DNA of 64,000 bases, taken from positions 73,439,345-73,503,344 of the forward strand of contig NC_087062.1 in NCBI RefSeq assembly GCF_963678635.1, in the 5' to 3' direction. Position numbers and translations under genes: made by a program. Below, one piece after another: positions 32,061 through 43,696 of this stretch. The notes under the pieces were generated by a model. It saw only the letters and a list, made by a program, of their open reading frames with translations, was not told where the DNA came from and made no database searches. This stretch comes from Symsagittifera roscoffensis (lineage: Eukaryota; Xenacoelomorpha; Acoela; Convolutidae). Position 1 is the stretch's first letter. Every line of letters starts with the position of its first letter.

Positions 32061-35000
32061 AAAATGAAATATAGGCGGTTGGAAATGGAAAAGATCAGGA
32101 AGCGCCGATTTGATATTTTTATGCCTTAAGTATGCCTATTAATTGAGGTAAGAATAAAAATTGCAACGGTACAAATTACAGTAGACAATGATTTGAGCAG
32201 CAATTTTCACAACAAGTTACTATTATTGAACTCCAATTACAATCGTTAGGTTCTGATATATTAGAAAGTTTTGCCAACTATGATACAATTGATTTGATTT
32301 TCAGTTTTATAAAAGATCCTAATGCCCTTATTACTTCCATAAACGATTATTACTCATGAACGCCGGAAATTAAAACACTTGATTGGCTCGACTCAAAATG
32401 CCCAAACTGTAGTAAAGAAATGTGCAAATAGTCACGCGAGATGCAAAAAGTCTCTTTGAAAGTTATATCTCTATTTTTCTCAATTTGCTTCTGACTGAAC
32501 ATCACGCTAAGTTTTGCAATGCCCTTCAAATCAATGCGACCTGCAGTGCTCTCTATTTTTTTGAGTGAATCAATTGAGCAAAGACACAGATAAATTTGAT
32601 TCCAAACAAACCACGCGTTTTTTTCTCCCGCCTATGATGTCAGCAACCGTTCTGATAAGTTTTTCCGAAGCAGCAATGCCATACTCGCCCACAGCCAACA
32701 CTCAGATTTCATCATTGACCTCTCTTTATTATTAACCATTTCATGTTCCCAAGGATGCCGCACATCACTTTCAGCCTTCTCCACTGTCAACTAACGGATC
32801 TCAACTCGCAATCAGCCGAATTTCTTTCGTGGAATGCAACACCATCCAACTTTGGAATTCAACTCCAATGGTAGCTACAGTATCGACAACACGAAAACGG
32901 AAGCTACAACTTCAGTACAAGTCTTTCTGCATGTATCAATGCCCCCAATTGGAGCTGAACTCCATTGGAAGACAGCGATTCGACATTCATCATAATCACA
33001 GACCAGCCTTAGGCAATCTTCATACCAGTAAATCTCAACTTCTTCATGAAACTAACCTCCATAAAGTTATTATCTTCAGGCCCATTTTCGGGCCGCTTTT
33101 TTCGGAACCAGTTCAGTACTTTCACACTTGTCTTTTTGAACAGAATATACATTGAAACCCCCCCCCCCCCACCCGCAGCAATCAGCACATTTTTCCGAGG
33201 AAATCAGGAAGTGAACATGACCACGGAAATCTACAGAATCAGAGCAGTTTTTCTGCAGTTAGCAACAGCAAAAATCATGAACGATATAAGCAACAGCATT
33301 CAGAGCGAGCCTAATCAACTGAGGCAGACAATTTTCATTCAATAACCTTCTCCTCATCGTGGATATCAACAGACAGCTTATGACAACCTAACAGCTTCTA
33401 GTTCACCGCAAATAGTAAGAGACACGCATAGAACACTACAAATTTACTGCAAAAGATGGTGCAAAAATTGAAAAAACTTCAGGTAAAAGTTCTAATTTAA
33501 GTCATTTATATTCGATTGAAAAAGAAAGAGTTAGTTGATTTGAACGCTTCAAAACTACAATTGGCAACACCAACATGTCCTGTTGCAAAAGTTGACCCAC
33601 CTAGGGCAAATTGAATCCAGAGATGCAAGACCTTTTATCCACGCATATGGATAACACAGACCAACGAACAACTCAGAACTTCAATGTATGCAAAAAAAAT
33701 TTGAAAAAACCGACAAAGTTAGTCAAATCTTTTTTCCGTCAGTTCTACTGCATCAGCCGCTTAAAGTTAAGACACAACAGAAGCTACAACGACATCGCCA
33801 ATGACCCGCAGACAACAATTGACACCTTCGTACCTTGACAATGTTTCTATACCATCACGACCTTTAATCTACAAGGCACGTAAATACAGTTTTAGGAAAC
33901 CTGCCGACATCTTGTGTACTATAAACGAGTTAATTTACCATCAAAAAAACCTCGGCCAACGTTCAACAACCAACTTGAGCCCATGGTTTAAAGATAGCGC
34001 TTGCGCCTGCAGCAACCAGCCCAGAGAACATGGCTTTTTAGCCATCCGTCCGAATCGTCACAGCAACAGCCCAAACATTCGATGCAAACTAGAGCAACAA
34101 CATCCTGGAAACAAAGACCAACAAATGCATTTTGGCGAGAGAAAACCGTTTGCCCCTACCTCGAAAGATGTCAGCTTTTCATAGCGATGATTTCGAAGAA
34201 CGGGTTGCAACATGCCAGAGAGCTACACTTCTGCCCCCACTGCCCCATCCCCAAAAATATTTACGACTGCAAAACGACCAGTGTCTGTAGGACAGTTAAA
34301 TGAACCAAGACACATTTTACGAAACAGTAAAATCAACAAAGTTAAAACGGGAGCATCTCGACAGGACGCTAAAAAAAACAAATAAGAACGCTAACCGACC
34401 CATTGATGAAATCAACTGCACATTTAGCTCAAAGACTTAAAAGTTTACTCGCCACAACCCGATATTGCAGATGACAACCCTGATTTGATATTTCACGACC
34501 CAATTCAGCTTTATCAAGCCCCTCTTTTCTATGACACATGACCTACTAAGATGATCTTGCAATTGGACCCGAAACCATAAAATACAGGCATTTCAACTTC
34601 ATTGATGTCAAAAAATTCCGAAACTTCAGAAATTGACTTGGAGCTTGTCAACGCCATCTGCCAAAGGAACCAACAATTTCAACGCATTTACATTGCAACG
34701 CTGCCTGCGAAGGAATTGGAACTGTAAACGAATGCAAATGCGACTTCACCAAACTAAAGACACCGCCGACAAAATCTAATTCATTAGGACGAAACACACG
34801 AATTAATTCAAAATGGCCATTGAGATGGTCTTTTTGCAGAAGAAACAATGCAGCCAAACCCAACGAAGCCAACAAAACTCATTTCAAACTGGAATTTTGC
34901 TTTTTCGGACATGTAGCCGAATGGATGAAAATGGACGCCATTGGAAGACCATATGACCAACGCAGCCTATCAGAAAACGACGAGGAAGACCGAGATACCT

Positions 35001-36260
35001 TAAAGTCTTCAACTCGTCGCTTACCCAGTGGTTACTACGAGCATTTTTTGCCAAAAAACCAATGGTTTGCCAATCAAGTACCAGAAAACCATCAGCAGGG
35101 GTACTCGAGAAGGATTCATTTCCAATGAAGACAAACCCCGGACAACTCGTGAAAATGGCTTACTAACAAACAATAGCAAGCTTGGAAAGCAACCCCGAGT
35201 ACAAAAACGCTCCTTCCAGCAGCTTTAATCAAGTTTCTCCCAAAAACTCCCTCCAACTGGACCAGGTTTCCTCACACCTCACCGGAACGAACCTCACGAC
35301 GAGATTTCACGATGATCAAATTGCAATCTAAGCTGACATCGGAGCGGTTTTTATGAAGCCTTGTTGAAAAGCAAGAACAAGCCTAGTTACGAATCTTATG
35401 GAATGATGAAGATAACAAGCGGGTTTCCTACCAGTTTAATCGTCAGATCTTCCGTCGCACGGAATCAATTTTTGTGCTTGCAGCGATACCCGAAAATGAG
35501 TCAAAAACAGAACCCTCGAACGCTTTAACTTGGTGCAAAAAAAATATTTATATCTGCATGGAAGACCTCTAAGATGCCGTATCAATGCTTCAAAGCCATC
35601 ATATTGCTAAATGATTATCAGAAAATGTTCAACCTTGGAGGTGCATTTTGAAAAAGTGGTTATCTAACTCAAACGAAGGGCCGTGAAAGTGAACTAAAAT
35701 GAAACAACGACAGCCCGACATCAGACGAAAGACTTCTCGAAAAACTCTCAAAATTCATGTGACAACCTGACACAGATGTTTTTCGTATGGATGTCATGAA
35801 AATCAGATAATCGTCAAAAAACAAACTCACACATTCAACTTTACTGAGGCTAGTTTCTTCAATCTTCAACCCTTTTGGAAACGTTACGACTGCGGAAATC
35901 AATTCAACTTGTCTGAACTACGCAAGCTCAAGGAGACATTCAACTCGGACTAAAAACCTTTGAAGGATGTCAGCGAATGGATTGACGATCGCAACCAGTT
36001 CAACAGCAGTTACGTCCCCCGTAGTAACTCCATAACAGGAACAACTATTCTCAAAAGACAGTCTCACATCTCCGCTAGTTTTGCACAGACAGTTTGTCAA
36101 AGGACATTTCGCGCTTAAACTGACAGAACAACTCTTTGGAAAAGCAAACCGACTGTCTAGACTGGATAAATACCACAAATCCGCGCCACCTGTTTCTCAA
36201 TGCCAACCACCTCTTTTTCATTGCAATAATAGTGAGGCTACCCAGGAAAGAGAAATTTGA
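32061..36260. other. Decayed, unassigned sequence
   Basis: No gene can be supported. The plus strand has several 60-130 codon open stretches (for example 33801-34184 and 34820-35128) with a balanced amino-acid composition unlike the AT-rich intergenic DNA to the right. This suggests decayed retroelement coding sequence, possibly a BEL/Pao gag given the neighbouring integrase. A run of 13 C lies at 33158-33170. Confidence 0.35.
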
Positions 36261-37989
36261 CAATAAAATTTACATATTTCATCATATGTTTCTTTAAATA
36301 TATAAATATATATACATCTTAAATAAATGTAATTACGTAATTACAAAATTTGTGTGTTTACGTGTAAATGATTTTCTTAAAAAGAAAACAAATTTGATTT
36401 AGGACAATTTAAAAAACGGATTCTCAGAAATTACAAAATCATTTTCCTCTGAATTTCGATGCTTTATCATCAGACCAAATCGTTTGTTTGCAGCTGAAGA
36501 ACAGAATTGAACCACGGGATTGATAAATAAACAGACGAGTTACAGAAAAAACAGTAAAAATTTGCAAACTGCAAACTGGAACAGCCTTATTGAAAAACAT
36601 TTAATTTTTCTCACAGAAAAATTAATGCCTGAACAAAAAAATTCTTATGTTTCATCGATAGCCAACAAAAAAAGAAAAACTTTGTGTGAATACTCCTAAA
36701 ATATCAATACTCGATCTCAAAAAACAAAAATCAAGAAACAAAAATTGAGATTTAAATTTGTGTTGTTTTAAGACACTACACAAATTGACTGGTAGTTGCT
36801 TAATTGAGCTGTCGATTAAAAAATGCGACAATTCTGGAGGTTTTTATTTGGTTGAAGGGGAAAGAATTTATTTCGAAAAACATTCACTAATATCATATTG
36901 AATAAAAAAAATGAAGAAAAGTGATTTAGGTTAGCGTTAGAAAAAATTAAAACGCAGAATTTTTTTTAATAAGTTTGATTTCAGATTTTTGGATGCTTCG
37001 ACAAATTGTTTTGAAGAAAGTATTGAAAAAAAAATAAAGTGAAGAAAAATTAATTTGATTAGCGTTGGACAAAACTATAACACAGAATCTTACTACACTA
37101 GGTTATCAGACTACAAAGTCAGAACAACTAACAATAATAATCAACTCTTGAAGTAACTTCACAAAAAAAACAAATCTGAAGCATTTGGGTGAACTCCATA
37201 AAATTAGCACTGCCTTCTTCAATGTTTAATTTAAAAATGTAAAACTGTATTATCCTAAATTTCTTTTTCAAACTAGATTACCCTCATAGCATAAACGTAT
37301 CAAATATACACCCCCTTTGCAATCCTTTTCACTTTTTCTCTCCAAAATATTTTTTTACCTTCTTTTCCATATTCTCAGATAGTGTTTTGTATGCTGAACA
37401 TAGAATAGAAAAAAAACACTCTTTAGTGAATAATTATTTCAAGCAAAAAAAAATTCAAAACAGTTCCCAAAAATTGTATCTCTGGAAAAAAAATTACAAA
37501 ATTTCTGAAAAGAGCTTTTCAATTGCGTTAAAAAATTCCCTTTTAAAAAATGATCTACGTGACAATTTCTCATACGAAAGTATTAATTAATTTAGGAACT
37601 TAAAAGGTCTAATTAATCATCTGGTGAGTATAGTTTCATCCATTATTAATTTTTTGTGTAAGTTTTGCTTAACTCTTGCGCAGTGATGGCATCTCTCGAT
37701 GATTCAAAACGGCAATCCTGATCGATGGTTGTCGCCGTTATATTCAAACTCTAACCGATTCAATTTTAGTTCATGCGTTGAAAAAGTCTGGCATTATTTT
37801 AATTAATCTTTTAATTTTGGTATCCAGTTCTATCAAAAACTTTTTTTTGCCAGTGTGTGCAAAAAAACTGATACACTTTGAATAAGTTGCTTAGCTCTCC
37901 AACAAAAGAAAAATCCACAGGAAAGCAAAGTTTTATAAGCACTTGATTGGTGAAAAATCAGCAATTTGCTCCCAATGTTAATTCGAAAA

Positions 37990-38990
37990 AATAAAAAAAC
38001 GCGTTCTACCACTTCTATTTTAGTGACACTTGGAAGAAATTTGACACAAAAGTTTTTTCAATTATTGGGGTCCGACGGTGTCGCATGGTCATAGATTTTT
38101 GCAATAAAATGTAATTTCGACCCTTCTTAACTGACAATTTTCCATCTAGGAAAACCAATTGTTGTGTGAGCGCACCACAGTTCTTTTTGTTTGTGGAATT
38201 TAGAACAGTGTTATTCCCTCACAAAAATAGTGTTATTCCCTCACAAAAATAATGAGAAATTGTCAATGTTATATTCAGTTTTTCAAGTGTCTGTGCTTCC
38301 ATTCCAAAACTTCTCCGTTTAATTTTTATTTTGACCATAGCGTTATCATAATAGTTTGTGTTCGGTTTGTGCTGTTTTTTTTTCTATGAAATCGATTAAC
38401 TAGAAAAAGTTAAATAATGCGTTCTACCACTTCCATTTAAATGACAGTTAGAAGAAGTCTGACACAAAATTTTTTTCAGTTGTTAGCGTCCGAGGGTGTC
38501 GCATGATCATAGTTTTTTTTTTGAAATTAACTGTAATTTCGATTCTTTTTAACCGACACTTTTCCATCTAGGAGAACCAATTGCTGTGTGAGCGCACCAC
38601 AGTTCTTTTTTTTGTGGAATTCCGAACAGTGTTGTTCCCTCACAAAACTACCCCCGTTTTACCCGTGATTATTTGAAGATCATTGGTTTTTAGAATAAAT
38701 GAAAGTGAGACAAGAAAAGGTCCTTGTAATGAAAAACTAAAGCTTTCACTTAACGTTTCCGTTATCATTTTGTCAATTAATGTTTTTTAATCAATTCCAT
38801 TTCATGAGATTTTGCCAATGTTATGTTCAGTTTTTGAATGTCTGTAATTGCGTTCCAAAATTTCTAAGTTTTTTTTCTGATCATAGCGCTATCATAATAG
38901 TTTGTGTTCGGTTTTCCGTTTACTTTTTATTCTGATCATAGCGCTATCATAATAGTTTGTGTTCGGTTTTTACTGTTTTTTTTCTATAAA
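37990..38990. repeat. Diverged tandem duplication, period about 420 bp
   Basis: The segment beginning GCGTTCTACCACTTC (about 38001 and 38419) and running through TGTGTGAGCGCACCACAGTTC (about 38165 and 38585) occurs twice. The following part with ATCATAATAGTTTGTGTTCGG occurs near 38345, 38890 and 38945, so the second unit carries an extra internal duplication. Confidence 0.65.
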
Positions 38991-41789
38991 CTCAAAAAAA
39001 AACAATTATAAACTATTAAAGTTGAATGTAACCTAACCTTTTTTTTTCAAACAAAAATTACGGTGAAGTTTGTTTAGCTTAGCAAAGCGTTTCTTTTTTT
39101 TCAATTTCAAATTATACTGTAAGTTTCTCCGTTTTTTTTACCTTTTCCTACTCTTATGAACTCCATTTATGTCAATTTTCGTTCCACCCCTTTCGCGATT
39201 ACACATCCCTCTCCCACTTTCACAACCCCCTCCTTTGCGGATAGCCCGCACCCCCACTCCCCTACATTTACGGGGAAGGGGGTTCGAACTGAGGTGGGGT
39301 TAAACGGGGGTAAGGTGAGTGGTGAAAAAATGGGGAATGACAAGCGTTGGAGTGGTAAACGTGGAGGATGTAAACATTTTTTTTTGACGATTTTTAGTTA
39401 ATTGATAGTCTCGCAATGCTACATTTTTCCCTCGTTTTTTTCATCAATTTTTTTGGATCTCTCATAACCTTTGGATTTTGAAAGAGAACATATTCGTCAA
39501 AAAAAAATTTTCAAGATATTCAAAATTTTTTGATTTTAACAAAAGACCAAATGATTTGAAAAAAAAACGCAAAGATAGTTGAACCTGGGTTTTTTCAACT
39601 AGAACTTCATGCTTTCAGAGACTCATTTCTTAAATAGGTTTTCTGTGGATTTTAATGATACAAAAATAGATTTTAGTGCTATTAATTGGCAAAAATATCA
39701 AACTTTATGAAAGTTTGAGACAAAAAATAGGTTTTCTTGTAATTATATGGAGATAAAAAAGATTTCAGTCGAATTAAAAAGCGATATAATCGCTGCGTAA
39801 AAAAATCAATTTTTTCTATGTTATATCAAAAAAGGTTGCCTTGTTTTTTATCAGAAATACTTCGGTGCGGGTTAGTATGAAACTTCGCGATGAGCATTTT
39901 TCCCAATAAATTGTAAAATGAGCCCTCTTTCTCAACTCGGATAGATTTCTGTGGTCTCGAAGGAGCTAAAAAAATTTTGCCATACTTCTCACGGATCATA
40001 TGTGGACCTCGTCGGTCCACACTCTTGAACCCGGCCTTGACCCGCGTATTAAGTGCATGTTTCGAAGTTTTTTTTATATTTACCAAAATTACCTCAAAAT
40101 CTCATTTTAAAGAAATCATCATTATTCAAAAAAAGAATGTCAATCTTTTCATAAACGATTTTTTTGTGAGAAAACAAAACCCTCCAATTATCCTAGTTAA
40201 ATTACTGTTGAAAATAGTTCTGGTATACAGGTCTCAACAATACAATTTTCCATTAGTTTAAGCTGTCATTATTATATAAAAAAAGTAATATTGATTAAAA
40301 ACTATACGTTTTTTTGAAAAGAAACACAACAAAAAAGTTGTTATTAAATTGGAAACTTCAATTTGAGATGGGAAAAAGCTTTTAGTTTAATTTTCCGCAA
40401 CAATCTTTTCAATTGTCATTTTCGATTTTAAATGAAAGTGAACAAACTTTTTGTCCCTTAACTTAATAGTTTGCGATTTTTTGTCAATTGCATTGAAAAA
40501 CACTTTCATTATGCTTAAGTATCACAAAATCAGCGTAAACAAAAAAGACAGTAGGTAAGTCTACCTTTTAAAACTTAATTATTAGCAAATAAATAACAAG
40601 TTTTTCAAATTTCGCAAATTTATCCGCGGATATTGGTAACTGATCCCAACCTCTCCTATCAGGAGCAAATCTAGGAAAAACAACCGAGTTTTGACCCAGG
40701 AGTTTTGTCATAAAATTAGACTAACTGCCCTGCCCTCAAATTCTCGCCTTGAGTAAAAATTGGTGTTGCGCCAATGGGGTGTTGTACCCTTGGGTTGATC
40801 AAGGGTAGGTGTCAGCCCAACTTCCCTAAATTCAGTCTTCCATTCAATGCAACTAGTAAGGAATTTCTAGAGGCTATAATGGGAAAAACAATAAAATAAT
40901 TTTAGGGTTTGGGTTTTAGTTGTTTAATTTTTGTGGTCAGTCAATGTTTGAAGACATATGCTGTCAGGTATGTCTATTTCTTTGAGTTAATACGCGTTTT
41001 AATAGTGCTCTAATGAAACCGCGCACTAAATCACTAAAAACAAAACAAAAAAAAACATTTTGCAGTTTTTTATGAAAGTGGTTGGAACATTACTTGCTTC
41101 TTGCACAGCAACCGGCTATTCTTGCTTATTGTTTGGTATTTCATAATTGAAAATTATTTATGCCACAGTTTTTCTCCCAGAATATACGATCAATAAAACA
41201 ATGAAACAACAGTTTATGGCAATTACTATGTACGACATGAAGTATGGAGCGTCTAAGCTCAATTTGAGAGTTTTTTTCTCTGTAACTGTTCCCAACAATG
41301 AAAATGGGAAGGAACTTTGTATTCCGGTGAGTTTTAGTTGTTTCTTTTTTCTTTTTATTTTTGTTTTCCACGCAAAATCAAAGACCAAAAACAAATATTG
41401 GACTGGGTTGAGTGATATATCATGCTAGAACCCTTACAGTCGTGATTCGAACCACATTTAAAAATTTCAAAACGAATTCCCAGTGCCGAGAAGAACCTGC
41501 TTTAAGTTTTTGGTTTTTCGTCTTATTTTAAAACGCAAGCATTTAGTCTTACCTGAGTAACTGTAGTTTATTTTGAGAATTTTTGCCTTATTTAGAATCA
41601 ACACTTTCAAAAATTCAACACATAAAATTTTTCTTCTGATTTTCTTTTGCGTTTTTCCAGTAATTTTTCCTCGAAAAGATAAGTAATTTTTCTTTTCAGT
41701 TTGCTTTTTTTATTATGATTGCCAAATAGACCTAGTCCCCAGGTTTTTTGTTCAGCTCTTTTTATCAAACCACGCCAAAAAAAGGGAAG

Positions 41790-42040
41790 GAATTTGCAAT
41801 GAAATGTTGCATGTTTTAAGGATACATTCGGAACATTCTGTGCTACTTGCACAGTAACTGGCTATCCTTGTTTTTTTTTTTACAAAACCTTGAAAATATT
41901 TGTTGGGTTTTACGGCAGGAATTTGAAATAACATGTTGTATGTTTTAAGAAGACAGTCGGAACATTCTGTGCTACTTGCACAGTAACCGGCTATCCTTGT
42001 TTTTTTCTACAAAACCTTGAAAATATTTGTTGGGTTTTGT
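41790..42040. repeat. Two-unit tandem repeat (about 120 bp)
   Basis: The run from ATGTTTTAAG through GGAACATTCTGTGCTACTTG, CACAGTAACCGGCTATCCTTG and AAAACCTTGAAAATATTTG occurs twice in succession. A related copy of the CTTGCACAGCAACCGGCTAT part lies at 41100-41120. Confidence 0.65.
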
Positions 42041-43461
42041 TGTCATTCCAAGTTGTCATTTTTTGAGAAATATTTTATATATTTTTCAACTTAATTTATT
42101 TTTTTTATGCATACCCGGGTTGACGTCCATAAAAAAAAATTGCTTATCATACAATTTCATATATGGCGGCTATGAAAAAAATCCTTTTCATATAATTTTC
42201 ATACGAAATTCAAAAACGTTTTTAGAGAAATACTTCTGTTCTACTTCCATCTTTTGAATCTTTCTGCTCAATAAAAACACGATTTTAACTTTGGTAAAAA
42301 AAATGCTGATCATAATATTTTCTTATTGGAATTTTGTATGATAAGCATTTTGCTATAGAAAAAATAAAATCTTGAAAATTAATTTAACGATGTTTCTGCA
42401 TGAATTTAAAAAAATTTATTGAAAGAATGCATTTTGACTCTCCAAAATCATGATTTTAATTTTGGTCTACAAAATGCTTATCATATAATTTTCATATATG
42501 AAAATTGTATGATATGCATTTTTTCATGAGCAAAAACACAATTTTGAGGTAAAAAAATTTTAATACCCCTCTTTTGCTTGCAAACTTGTTTTTGTGCTCA
42601 AATATACGTTTTTGCGAAAAAAAATTTTGCATGCAAAATTTGACTTTTTGTGTTTATAACGTAGTCCAGGGTGAGTTTTTCACCCAAAAAATCCAAAAAC
42701 CACAAAAAAGTGTTTTTTTTTTGTAAACACGATTATGATTTTTTATTTCATTTGCTAAGATAAAAATAAATTTGTAAAAAATACAGGCCTTTTTTTCTCA
42801 ACTACCAAAATTTTCAAACCAAAAAATATCTAGCCATACAAAAAGTTACATTTTTGTTATATAATTCCATGTGAAAATATAAAAATTAATGTAGGTGGCA
42901 AAAATCACCAAATGCAGTTTATCTGCGTGGTAACTGCCAGTTACACTCTGGGTTTTCTCATGACAAAAAGTCCAGGTTTAGTGTTTCGGATGAAACACAA
43001 AATTTCAAAACAAATATTTTTTTTTGGTATCTTCATATATGGAAAAAATTCTTATCATACAATTTCATTGCATGGAAAAAACGCTATCATAATATTTCAC
43101 GGTATGGAAAAAATGCTTATCATGCTATTTTCATAGTATTTTTTTTTGGTCTATGAAATAGTATGATAAGCATTTTTTTCATAATATGAAACAGTATGAT
43201 GAGCTTTTTTTGTCAACCCGGGTAATCACAATATTGGTGTTTTCTATCGATTTACCACTTATTGCATCGCAAAACAAAAAGTAACAATTGGTTAGATCAT
43301 AAAACTATTTTTTCCTTAGCTATCAAGATTACCTTTTTTTGAAAATCAAAAACTTATGTTTAGGTATCAATAACGCAGCAGATTAAAGAAAAAATCTGTT
43401 TATACTCCAGTTATACAGGACAGTTTGATAACAATCTGATAAAAATCAAGGTGTGCCAGTT

Positions 43462-43696
43462 ATGGATATCAACGACTCGGTTGAAGTTGACCAAGAAGCT
43501 GCCCTGGGAACGAGCCGGGTGTTTTTCCTGCCGGCGGCACTGTGTGCTGTCGCATGCATGCTGCAGCTAGTGCCACTTCTCATCGCACGTGGCCTGGATG
43601 GGAACTTCTCCGCCAAGACATTCTTCTGGGTGCAAGCGGTTGCCCAAATTCTGCAGCAGCTGGTCATTTTCAAGTTCGCCATGTGTGGAGCAACTG
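43462..43696 (+). CDS. GPCR exon 1 (N-terminus, TM1, TM2)
   Basis: ATG at 43462; an acidic N-terminus of about 19 residues, then TM1 and TM2. It ends after the first base of codon 79, at ACTG|GTAAGA. Confidence 0.72.

Larger units (their letters stand above)
36261..43461. other. AT-rich intergenic region with local duplications
   Basis: No gene seen. It includes a two-unit tandem duplication (37990-38990), a G/C-rich patch with short open frames (39200-39380), a short two-unit tandem repeat (41790-42040) and a cluster of palindromic ATGCTTATCATAC-type motifs (42140-43200). Long A and T runs are frequent. Confidence 0.5.

Noticed and set aside
33158-33170. A run of 13 C as a possible structured or regulatory element
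   Set aside because: A homopolymer of uncertain true length, with no pairing G run nearby; may be sequencing noise.
39156-39401. An 81-codon frame in a G/C-rich patch
   Set aside because: Low complexity and no recognisable motif; probably a repeat fragment.
43446-43682. A minus-strand frame over GPCR exon 1
   Set aside because: It is antisense to an exon whose membrane segments and splice phase are consistent.
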